Positions 7,639 through 14,647 of a DNA stretch of 49,332 nucleotides are shown one piece after another. A program made the position numbers and the translations under genes. The stretch covers positions 1-49,332 of the forward strand of contig JAILRU010000110.1 of NCBI GenBank assembly GCA_024697945.1. The letters are read 5' to 3'. The notes under the pieces were generated by a model. That model ran no database searches, was not told the origin of the DNA, and worked only from the letters and a program-made list of their open reading frames with translations. Within the stretch, counting starts at the first letter, position 1. Every line of letters starts with the position of its first letter. The DNA comes from Bacteroidaceae bacterium. Its GTDB lineage: Bacteria > Bacteroidota > Bacteroidia > Bacteroidales > Bacteroidaceae.

Positions 7639-8577
7639 ATGTGTACACCTACGCTCAGAGAAAGATACGTTAATTTCTACACCGACTTTGCTTTCAAGAA
7701 GTTCTTCGGTACAGAAATCAACAAGGAACTTCTTATCAGTTTCCTCAATGCGTTGTTGCAGGGACGCGATGAGATAACAGACCTGACTTACCTGAACACC
7801 GAGCGACTCGGCACTGCAGAGACAGAACGCAAGGCAGTGTTCGATGTCTATTGCGAGACAACCACTGGCGAGCGCATCCTAATTGAGATGCAGAAAGCAG
7901 AGCAGAGGTACTTCAAGGACCGCAGCGTGTTCTACAGCACGTTCCCTATTCGCGACCAGGCACAGAAAGGCAACTGGGACTACCAGCTGAACCGCGTCTA
8001 TACCGTCGGAGTGCTGAACTTTACTTTCGATGATGACGACCCCGAATATTTCCACCACGAGGTAAAGCTCATGGACACTCAGACTCACAAGGTGTTCTAC
8101 GAAAAGTTGACATACTTCTACCTTGAAATGCCGAAGTTTGTCAAGACAGAGGAAGAGTTGGTAACGCTTTTCGACAAGTGGCTCTATGCCATCCGCAACT
8201 TGGCCACACTGATGGAGCGTCCCAGAGCTTTGCAGGAAGCTGTCTTTACGCGCCTCTTCGAGCAGGCAGAGATAGCCAAGTTCAACCAGCAGGAGCGAAT
8301 GAACTACGAGGAGAGCCTCAAGGATTACCGCGATATGTACAGCGTAATGAAGACTCAGCTGGATAAAGGGCGAGCCCAAGGAAAAGCTGAAGGATTGGCA
8401 GAAGGAATGGCAGAGGGAATGGCCAAAGGTAAGGCAGAAGGATTAGCCCAAGGAAAAGCAGAAGGTAAGGCAGAAGCTAATGTTGAAAACGCCCGCAAGA
8501 TGAAAGCCAAGGGATATGCTATAGCTGATATATCTGAAATTACTGGCCTTTCAATTGAATTTATTGAGAATCTATAG
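7639..8577 (+). CDS. Rpn-family PD-(D/E)XK nuclease / putative transposase
   Basis: A 312-residue member of the recombination-promoting nuclease family (PD-(D/E)XK family transposase). The conserved N-terminus (YVNFYTDFAFKKFFG) is followed by the catalytic core FDVYCETTTGERILIEMQ (Asp69, Glu83, Gln85), then the typical YxxxPIRDQAQKGNWDYQLNRVYTV-like region (written here in part). Residues about 246-280 are a run of four-residue AEGx/AxGK repeats, a common tail in this family, ending in a short helical HTH-like segment (YAIADISEITGLSIEFIENL). These proteins cut DNA and promote recA-independent recombination in other bacteria; mobility of this copy is not shown. It lies next to the defence operon, and its promoter has a duplicate there. 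Confidence 0.9.
   Translation: MCTPTLRERYVNFYTDFAFKKFFGTEINKELLISFLNALLQGRDEITDLTYLNTERLGTAETERKAVFDVYCETTTGERILIEMQKAEQRYFKDRSVFYSTFPIRDQAQKGNWDYQLNRVYTVGVLNFTFDDDDPEYFHHEVKLMDTQTHKVFYEKLTYFYLEMPKFVKTEEELVTLFDKWLYAIRNLATLMERPRALQEAVFTRLFEQAEIAKFNQQERMNYEESLKDYRDMYSVMKTQLDKGRAQGKAEGLAEGMAEGMAKGKAEGLAQGKAEGKAEANVENARKMKAKGYAIADISEITGLSIEFIENL
8370..8478 (+). repeat. 12-bp coding repeats in the Rpn gene
   Basis: Variants of a 12-bp unit (GCAGAAGGAATG and similar) encode the AEGM/AEGL/AKGK/AQGK run. In-frame gain or loss of units would alter spacing between the nuclease core and its C-terminal segment. Confidence 0.75.
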
Positions 8578-8985
8578 CTTTACGTTTTTATTCAAAAAAA
8601 AATTATTTAAGGATAGATTTATATAATATAATAGTTTTTACGGAAAAACTCAAAAACTCAAAACATCATATTATGAAAACTACCCTTTCGCCATGCTCCC
8701 GTGCCAAAACTCACCCTTAAGCTAAAGTGGACGAAAGAGGATGGGAATTGGGGTCTTTTGATGTTTTTTGCCGTAAAAATAGTAAAATATGGGAGATTAT
8801 ATCTTAGTGGATATAGAAGATGTAAAAAATTCACAAACATAGTAAACTCTCCCTGAGAACATAGTATCTTATCCCTATTTAGATAGGTCTTTCTCCCCAT
8901 TTAGATGTTTCTTCTTTCTCGCTAAACGTGCACCTTTTGCATGATGGGGACATGCACATTTCTGTGCCAAAAATGCCATTTTCGA

Positions 8986-9073
8986 AACACTTAACTATTT
9001 CTCTCAAAACATTTAAGTGTTGCTATAGTAACATTTAACTGTTTCTTTCAAAACACTTAACTGTTTTATTTTT
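8986..9073. repeat. Four-unit, 22-bp-period array (AACAyTTAAcTgTT)
   Basis: AACA starts at 8986, 9008, 9030 and 9052, exactly 22 bp apart. Three units keep AACAyTTAACTrTT; the second has AACATTTAAGTGTT. Most units contain an AACA/TGTT dyad. Two helical turns between units suggest a protein-binding array. Confidence 0.8.
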
Positions 9074-9137
9074 GACGGTTTTATACCGCAAAAATAGTAA
9101 AATACAGGAGAAATTCCACATTTTATCTTCATTTACT

Positions 9138-9167
9138 TTTGACCTATTATTATTTTTCGTAATTTTG
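9138..9167 (+). promoter_or_regulatory. Promoter of the mod operon leader
   Basis: TTTG (9138-9141), 18 nt, TAATTTTG (9160-9167). Predicted transcription would begin near 9174, about 330 nt before the mod start codon. Confidence 0.7.
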
Positions 9168-9505
9168 TTCCCAAATGGGCATAAAATGCTCCTATATGGA
9201 GCAACAATCCCTCAGTGGAGGGGCCCAATCAAAACTTAGTGGGCAGAGTAGATAGCAGTATCTCATTCTGAAAAGGTTCGACACGTGTAATAGTTCTACC
9301 CCAACAATTACAAAACTTTCAGAGCTTTTGAGGAGCGATGATACGCCTTGATAGGCGTACACGTTCCCTTCATGGTTTCTGAAAGATGGCGCGTCAATTC
9401 TAGGGGTAGAACCGCGCTCGTGTCGAGGCTGGGAGGAAAGTAGTGTACGCTTTCTTTATGCCTGCGGACAGAGCCAAAACAAATCTATAAATAGTTCTAC
9501 CCCGA
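9168..9505 (+). promoter_or_regulatory. Structured ~330-nt leader of the mod operon
   Basis: After the promoter come two tight hairpins, GCTCC-TATAT-GGAGC (9188-9202) and CCCTC-AGTG-GAGGG (9209-9222), enclosed by TGGGC/GCCCA. Next is a nested dyad centred near 9351: TCGACACG (9278-9285)/CGTGTCGA (9419-9426), GTTCTACCCC (9293-9302)/GGGGTAGAAC (9403-9412), TTTCAGA (9317-9323)/TCTGAAA (9378-9384) and TACGCC (9342-9347)/GGCGTA (9354-9359). A third GTTCTACCCC (9494-9503) ends 2 nt before the mod ATG. The middle GGGGTAGAAC can therefore pair with either copy, one pairing burying the mod start region. This fits an RNA switch, but repressor sites or recombination sites would give similar symmetry. 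Confidence 0.6.
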
Positions 9506-11278
9506 ATGAAAACAAAAGATTTTGTGGCTGCCGACCTCATCAAGAAATTGCAGACCTTGGAGGGTCTGACTAATGATGAGCGCAGTAATCTAATTGGACT
9601 CCTTCGCCAGCACAAGAAGTATGGTCTGGTGTGGGAGGATAAACCAGAGGACGTTGAAGAACGGCTGCGAGAGTCACTGCCCGTTCTCCGTGAAGTGAAG
9701 GACAAGGCAATATTGAGTGACGAACCAGATGCCCCCAATCATATTCTGATTGAGGCTGAGAACCTTCAGGCCCTTGTTGTCCTAACCTATACCCATGCTG
9801 GGATGATTGATGTAATATACATTGATCCACCATACAACACAGGCAATAAAGACTTTGTCTATAATGATTCTTTTGTAGATACAGATGACTCATACCGTCA
9901 TAGCAAATGGCTTTCTTTTATGAGTAAGCGTTTGAAAATTGCTAAAGCGTTGCTGTCGGATAAAGGTGTTATCTTTATCTCTATTGATGATAATGAGTTG
10001 GCGAACTTGAAACTGCTTTGCGATGAGGTGTTTGGGAACTCCGCTTTTGTTGCTTGTACTGCTAGACGACGGAGAAAATCACAGGCTAATCTTTCAAAAA
10101 ATATATCAACTATTCACGAGTATGTTCTCATATACAAAAAAAGTGAAGAGCATGAACTAAAAAAAGTTGAAGCAAATATAGATTTAGCCGACTACAAAAA
10201 TCCAGACAATGACCCTAGAGGTGCGTATAAGACGATGCCTTGTACCAATAGAGGTGGCACAAAGTATAGTGTAAAGACACCCACAGGACGAATCATACAG
10301 GAAGAGTGGAGATTTAAAGAAGAAACATATTATTCGCTTTTGAAAGACAATAGAATTGTTTTCCCGAAAGGAGGAGAGGGGAAGCCTCGTTATAAAATAT
10401 TTTTGTCAGAGAAAGAAAAAGGAGGAGTGATTGATAACTCATGGTGGGATGATTTAGGTTCTAATCAAGAGGGAGCGATGTTGTTAGAAGAGATTGTTGG
10501 AAAAGATTTGTTTAACAATCCCAAGCCTGTGGGTTTGCTAAATCATATATTAAAACTAAATTCCGTTGACGATTCAACCATTCTTGACTTCTTCGCAGGC
10601 TCTGGCACAACCCTTCATGCCACGATGCAACTGAATGCTGAAGACGGAGGCCACAGGCAATGCATCCTTGTGACGAACAACGAGAACAACATCTGCGAGG
10701 AAGTGACCTACGAACGGAACAAGCGAGTGATTCAGGGCTACACCACTCCCAAAGGCGTAAAAGTGGAAGGACTGAAGCAGAATACCCTTCGCTACTACAA
10801 GACCGACTTCATCTCTCGCGACCGTACCCAGAAAAATATGCGTGCTTTGGTGGCGGCTGCAACCGATCTGCTCTGCATCAAGGAGGACCTCTACGAGGAG
10901 AGAGCGACTTTAGGCCGGTTAAAGTTGAAGCCGCATTTGGCCCGCTACTTCAACGACGGACGGAAACACATGATGATTATCTATCGCGAGGAACTGATAG
11001 ATGAGGTAGTGGAGGAGATAAAAAGGAGCCTCACCCCCAAACCCCTCTCCGAAGAGAGGGGAGTAGAAAGGCTGAAGATTTATGTGTTCTCACCTGGACG
11101 GTATGCATTTACGGACAACTTTCGCGAGGTGGAGGACAAGGTGGAACTTGTTGCTCTGCCTGCCGCCATCTATGATGCCTATCAGAAGGTTCTGCCCAAA
11201 CGAAAAGAAAAGCTGTTTGAAGAAGAGAAACCTGAAATAAAAATCCCCACCGATCTGTTCGAAGGGCAGGGAGAATAG
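9506..11278 (+). CDS. Type III-like adenine-specific DNA methyltransferase (Mod)
   Basis: A 590-residue beta-class N6-adenine methyltransferase. Motif IV DPPYNTG (residues 107-113) precedes motif I DFFAGSGTT (residues 361-369), with the target-recognition region between them (about 180-340). The N-terminus (LIKKLQTLEGLTNDERSNLI) and the C-terminal IYVFSPGRYAF segment match type III Mod subunits. It should transfer methyl groups from S-adenosylmethionine to adenine in a short asymmetric site; the site cannot be predicted. The start codon abuts the leader element GTTCTACCCC. Codons 508-520 (SLTPKPLSEERGV) come from a dispersed GC-rich repeat inserted in frame. It is the first gene of the defence operon; its Res partner lies after a divergent gene pair. 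Confidence 0.93.
   Translation: MKTKDFVAADLIKKLQTLEGLTNDERSNLIGLLRQHKKYGLVWEDKPEDVEERLRESLPVLREVKDKAILSDEPDAPNHILIEAENLQALVVLTYTHAGMIDVIYIDPPYNTGNKDFVYNDSFVDTDDSYRHSKWLSFMSKRLKIAKALLSDKGVIFISIDDNELANLKLLCDEVFGNSAFVACTARRRRKSQANLSKNISTIHEYVLIYKKSEEHELKKVEANIDLADYKNPDNDPRGAYKTMPCTNRGGTKYSVKTPTGRIIQEEWRFKEETYYSLLKDNRIVFPKGGEGKPRYKIFLSEKEKGGVIDNSWWDDLGSNQEGAMLLEEIVGKDLFNNPKPVGLLNHILKLNSVDDSTILDFFAGSGTTLHATMQLNAEDGGHRQCILVTNNENNICEEVTYERNKRVIQGYTTPKGVKVEGLKQNTLRYYKTDFISRDRTQKNMRALVAAATDLLCIKEDLYEERATLGRLKLKPHLARYFNDGRKHMMIIYREELIDEVVEEIKRSLTPKPLSEERGVERLKIYVFSPGRYAFTDNFREVEDKVELVALPAAIYDAYQKVLPKRKEKLFEEEKPEIKIPTDLFEGQGE
11028..11063 (-). repeat. Dispersed hairpin repeat inside mod
   Basis: The reverse complement begins CTCCCCTCTCTTCGGAGAGG and closely matches 47674-47710 in argF'. 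The core CTCCCCTC/GAGAGGGG forms a hairpin. It is translated in frame in mod. Confidence 0.85.
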
Positions 11279-11299
11279 TGTAGGAATTGGATGAATGGT

Positions 11300-11797
11300 T
11301 TAGGGCTTCATAGAGTTGAACATCGAAGTTTCTTCATCAAAAAATGCAAGGACTTCTTCTGCCTGCGGATGGTTGCGAGGGATAATAATGGCAACATATT
11401 CTTTTGTCCCAGGTTCTTCACCTTTCACCTCTACTGTTTTGAAATAATAACGTTCTTGCTGACCGGCTTTGTTAAACCAATAAGAGAAAAGTCTTGCTCG
11501 TTGAGCCTGTTGTCCACCTTTAGTACTACAGAGATAAAGAAGAATATCTGGATTCTCATGGAAGAACTCTTCAATAATACAAAAGACCGTTTGCCAGATT
11601 TTCTTATCGTTTGGAGAAGCCTCTCCGCTCATATTGACAAGATTAAACCAATAAGCATTACTTTGCAGACTTTCGTCCAACGAGAAATCAACAAAAAACT
11701 TCAAATCGTAGTCCGTCTCAAAAAAGAAACGGTTAGATTCCTCCCAAACATGATAGGAAGAAAAAAGATTAATATGGTTGACGTCGAGTCGGTTCAT
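11300..11797 (-). CDS. DUF6169-like protein
   Basis: The 165-residue protein has the features I associate with DUF6169: a compact N-terminal beta region (RFFFETDYDLKFFVDFS), a helix with VFCIIEEFFHENPDILLYLC, the motif QQAQRARLFSYWF, and a C-terminal strand-helix YVAIIIPRNHPQAEEVLAFF. No catalytic motif or membrane segment is visible, so it is a cytosolic protein of unknown function. It lies 3 nt after a 49-residue gene on the same strand; the pair has its own promoter and sits opposite in direction between mod and res. Such two-gene inserts are often accessory or toxin-antitoxin-like, but nothing in the sequence proves this. The long opposite-strand frame (11291-12049) is judged a shadow. 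Confidence 0.75.
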   Translation of the reverse strand: MNRLDVNHINLFSSYHVWEESNRFFFETDYDLKFFVDFSLDESLQSNAYWFNLVNMSGEASPNDKKIWQTVFCIIEEFFHENPDILLYLCSTKGGQQAQRARLFSYWFNKAGQQERYYFKTVEVKGEEPGTKEYVAIIIPRNHPQAEEVLAFFDEETSMFNSMKP

Positions 11798-11800
11798 TGC

Positions 11801-11950
11801 TTATGCGTACTCCAGTTCGTAGTATTTCTTGGCCTTAGCCTTTATCCGCTGCTCTTCTTTCCACATACGTCGGCCTTCTTCTTCCAACTGCTGCTGGCGA
11901 GCTTTTGCTTGATTGAACCATGCTCTGATTTCTTCTGGAGTTCTGTGCAT
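11801..11950 (-). CDS. 49-residue charged helical protein upstream of DUF6169
   Basis: The frame reads MHRTPEEIRAWFNQAKARQQ and continues as a Lys/Glu/Gln-rich helix (EEEGRRMWKEEQRIKAKAKK) to YYELEYA and TAA. Composition and periodicity suggest a single long amphipathic helix. It starts 50 nt after a strong minus-strand promoter and ends 3 nt before the DUF6169-like gene, so the two should be co-transcribed and perhaps co-translated. It could be an antitoxin-like or DNA-binding partner; function unknown. Confidence 0.7.
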   Translation of the reverse strand: MHRTPEEIRAWFNQAKARQQQLEEEGRRMWKEEQRIKAKAKKYYELEYA

Positions 11951-11999
11951 GGACGTAAAATTAGTCGTTCTCATTGCTATATGTATTGCTTTACGCCTG

Positions 12000-12030
12000 C
12001 AAAATTAGTGTTTTATCCTGAACAAACAAA
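12000..12030 (-). promoter_or_regulatory. Minus-strand promoter for the 49-aa/DUF6169 pair
   Basis: On the minus strand TTTG (12027-12030), 19 nt, TAATTTTG (12000-12007). It lies between the pair and the res start at 12049 and fires away from res. Confidence 0.75.
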
Positions 12031-12048
12031 GAAAACGATAATAAAATA

Positions 12049-14406
12049 ATGAAAGAACTGAAGTTTCAACAGAAGGCTGTTCGCAAATTGGTAGATGAAG
12101 TTATTGATCTGCTACGTTTGTCAGAGAACAGAAAGACACTCATCTTCAAGGCTCCAACAGGAGCAGGAAAGACGGTGATGGCTTCGCAAATGCTGGCAGA
12201 CCTGACGGAAGAGTTGCAGTCAAGAGGCGACAGCCCCTATCAGCAAGTGGCTTTCATCTGGATTGCTCCCAACAAGCTGCACCAACAGAGCTACTTCAAA
12301 ATGAAGAACTACTTCACAGAGACACGCCTGCTGAAGCCCGTGATGTACGACGAGATAGACCAAAGCGAAGGCACCATCAAGCCTGGAGAGATATTGTTTG
12401 TGAACTGGGAAAGCATCAACAAGGAAAAGAACGTGATGGTGCGAGACTCTGAGCAAAATGCCTCGCTCTACGAGATAACACGCAGAACACAAGAAGAAGA
12501 GGGACTGCCTATCATTGTAATCATCGACGAGGAACACCTGTTCTGGTCGAAGACGGCAGACAAGAGTGCAAGTGTGCTACAGAAAATCAACCCCAAGGTC
12601 GAAATCCGTATATCTGCTACGCCTAAGTCAGGCTCTGACCATATCGTAACGGTAAACCGCGAAGAGGTCGTGGCAGAAGAAATGATAAAGAAACAAGTGG
12701 TGCTGAACCCAGACATCTCCAAAAGCTATAACAACGAGAACGAGCTGAACATCCATCTCATCCAATGCGCTTTGGAGAAACGCAGACTGCTTGCAGAAGC
12801 CTACAAAAGGGAAGGGACAAACATCAACCCCTTGCTGCTCATCCAACTGCCCAACGACACCAGCGAAAGTATGACCTCGGAAGATTCTGCAATTGCCGAT
12901 TTGGTGAAGACCTATCTGAGAACCGTCAAGGACATTACAACAGACAATCAGAAACTGGCTGTCTGGCTGTCTGGCGAGAAAGTGAACCTGGAAGGACTGG
13001 AACAGCCAGACAATATGACCGAGGTGCTCTTGTTCAAGCAAGCCATCGCCCTTGGTTGGGACTGCCCGCGAGCAGCAGTGTTGCTGATATTCAGGAAACT
13101 GGAGAGCAATCAGTTCACCGTCCAGACTGTTGGAAGAATATTGCGAATGCCTGAACAGAAGTTCTACAAGAACGACCTGATGAATGTGGGCTACGTCTAT
13201 ACAGACATCAGTAAAGACCAGATACAGATAGTGGCAGAGGATATGGACTATCTGAGCAAAGATGCCTTGCAAGCCATTCGCAGGGAAAACCTAAGGAATG
13301 TAGCCTTGCAGTCCTATTACAGTGTCTATAAGAGCAGCGACCGTAACCGTTTGGGACCAGACTTCAAACAGGTCTTGATAGACTGCTTCAAAGACAACTG
13401 GTTGGTAGAATGGAAGCAATACAAGTTCAGTTTTGACGATGATGAACCTTATGATTCAGATGGACCAGAGAACTTTGCGATGAAGAACGTGAAACTGGTG
13501 GAAGAGAAAGAAAATATCAAGTTCGACGTGATGAGTATAGGCGTCAAGGTGCCTGAAAATTTAGTGTTCCAGAATGAGCAAGGCATCATTGACGTAGAAG
13601 GACAAAAGCACGAGTTTGCAAAGAGTGCGGGCGAGGTGCGTCGTATCTATATAGACTATTGTCGCTCGTTGTTGGGTAGTTTCGAGAAGGCACACAGTAC
13701 GGATGTGCTGGCAGGCTATCTGCTGCAAGCGATGGAGGAACTTTTTGAGTTGTTCGAGACGGACGCTATGAAAGTGATACTCTATCACACCAACAAGCCT
13801 AAGTTCACAGACATCATCACCAGAGCACTCGCTATGTATGAAAGGAAACTCCAGGCCAGACAGAAGACGGCAAAAGAGCGTGCCTTCGAGCAATACACGT
13901 GGGAGGTGCCTGCTGAAAGGCTCTACAAAGAAAGCACTCATCATGTAATTAAAGCGGATAATCATGCGCTACAGCCATTCATCGAATTGAATGCAGCATC
14001 GTCTCCAGAACTCCGTTTCTCAGATTATCTTGAAGCCAACAAAGAATATATCGACTGGTGGTATAAGAACGGTGACGAGGGGAAACAGCATTACAGCATT
14101 CCCTATGTCAACTCCAAGGGCGAGAAGTCTCTGTTCTATGTGGACTTCGTGGTTAGAATGAAAAGCGGACAAGTGTATCTGTTTGACACCAAGACAGAGA
14201 ACAGCGACCCAGAAGCTCCCAACAAGCATAATGCGCTGTTGGAGTATATCAAAGAAGAAAACGAGAAATACCACAAACGGCTGATGGGTGGGGTAATTAT
14301 TGAAGATAAAGAGAATTGGTATTACAGCCCGCTGAAGATAGAGAACACCTCAGACCTGCAAGGCTGGGATGCTCTTCGATTGGACAAAATAGACGTGAAA
14401 CCTTAA
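12049..14406 (+). CDS. Type III-like restriction helicase/nuclease (Res)
   Basis: A 785-residue superfamily 2 helicase. P-loop APTGAGKT is at residues 35-42, the DEEH box at 160-163, SAT at 189-191 and motif VI QTVGRILRMPE at 359-369. Near the C-terminus, YVDFVV (Asp699) followed by LFDTKT (Asp713, Lys715) gives a PD-(D/E)XK nuclease motif, as in type III Res subunits that translocate and cut DNA. It is somewhat shorter than classic Res proteins (about 970 residues in EcoP15I). No plus-strand promoter is clear just upstream, so it may depend on read-through from mod across the divergent insert. It leads a tightly spaced run of five genes. Confidence 0.9.
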   Translation: MKELKFQQKAVRKLVDEVIDLLRLSENRKTLIFKAPTGAGKTVMASQMLADLTEELQSRGDSPYQQVAFIWIAPNKLHQQSYFKMKNYFTETRLLKPVMYDEIDQSEGTIKPGEILFVNWESINKEKNVMVRDSEQNASLYEITRRTQEEEGLPIIVIIDEEHLFWSKTADKSASVLQKINPKVEIRISATPKSGSDHIVTVNREEVVAEEMIKKQVVLNPDISKSYNNENELNIHLIQCALEKRRLLAEAYKREGTNINPLLLIQLPNDTSESMTSEDSAIADLVKTYLRTVKDITTDNQKLAVWLSGEKVNLEGLEQPDNMTEVLLFKQAIALGWDCPRAAVLLIFRKLESNQFTVQTVGRILRMPEQKFYKNDLMNVGYVYTDISKDQIQIVAEDMDYLSKDALQAIRRENLRNVALQSYYSVYKSSDRNRLGPDFKQVLIDCFKDNWLVEWKQYKFSFDDDEPYDSDGPENFAMKNVKLVEEKENIKFDVMSIGVKVPENLVFQNEQGIIDVEGQKHEFAKSAGEVRRIYIDYCRSLLGSFEKAHSTDVLAGYLLQAMEELFELFETDAMKVILYHTNKPKFTDIITRALAMYERKLQARQKTAKERAFEQYTWEVPAERLYKESTHHVIKADNHALQPFIELNAASSPELRFSDYLEANKEYIDWWYKNGDEGKQHYSIPYVNSKGEKSLFYVDFVVRMKSGQVYLFDTKTENSDPEAPNKHNALLEYIKEENEKYHKRLMGGVIIEDKENWYYSPLKIENTSDLQGWDALRLDKIDVKP

Positions 14407-14419
14407 TAGAATCATAAAT

Positions 14420-14638
14420 ATGAAGAAAGGACTTGAAAGGACATTTCTGGAATATGGTATCCGTCAGACAGACTTGCAAGTGATTGCCGAACTTTGTGAC
14501 AAGCACGAGTTGGATGCAGATTGGCTGAAAGAACAAATATTGAAACGTTATCATGAAGCTAAAGTGGACAGGATAGAGATGGATGATTCAGCTACGGAGA
14601 AGGTGATAGACAAAGCGCTGAAAGAACTAAAAAGCTAA
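14420..14638 (+). CDS. 72-residue small protein of the defence operon
   Basis: The frame starts MKKGLERTFLEYGIRQTDLQ and is a predicted all-helical acidic/basic protein (VIAELCDKHELDADWLKEQI, then DDSATEKVIDKALKELK). It lies 13 nt after res and 9 nt before the DndD-like ATG, so it is co-transcribed. The YGIRQTDLQVIAELCDKHELD segment (quoted here only in part of the protein) may form a short HTH-like bundle. Small proteins of this size accompany DNA-modification operons, where they may act as adaptors of the SMC-like ATPase; that role is inferred. Confidence 0.75.
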   Translation: MKKGLERTFLEYGIRQTDLQVIAELCDKHELDADWLKEQILKRYHEAKVDRIEMDDSATEKVIDKALKELKS

Positions 14639-14647
14639 TAATTGACT

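Larger units (their letters stand above)
8578..9505. other. Gene-free stretch between the nuclease and mod
   Basis: AT-rich with no convincing reading frame. It contains two further copies of the nuclease gene's upstream flank (near 8764-8800 and 9079-9167), a four-unit 22-bp array (8986-9073), a promoter (9138-9167) and a structured leader (9168-9505). Confidence 0.7.

Noticed and set aside
8658..8900. 80-codon minus-strand frame in the gene-free stretch
   Set aside because: Low-complexity AT-rich sequence overlapping repeat copies of the Rpn flank; no promoter or domain.
8986..9073. Possible CRISPR array
   Set aside because: Units are contiguous 22-bp repeats without unique spacers, and no cas gene is near.
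9175..9255. 26-codon frame starting right after the mod leader promoter
   Set aside because: It would be almost leaderless and coincides with two hairpins; no protein-like features.
9276..9282. GGTTCGA resembling a tRNA T-loop
   Set aside because: No T-stem, acceptor or anticodon arm can be built around it; it belongs to the leader dyad.
11291..12049. 252-codon plus-strand frame between mod and res
   Set aside because: Opposes the DUF6169-like and 49-aa genes, which have a good promoter and protein-like composition.
14642..14647. TTG as start of the DndD-like gene
   Set aside because: An ATG follows 6 nt later and gives the usual family N-terminus.
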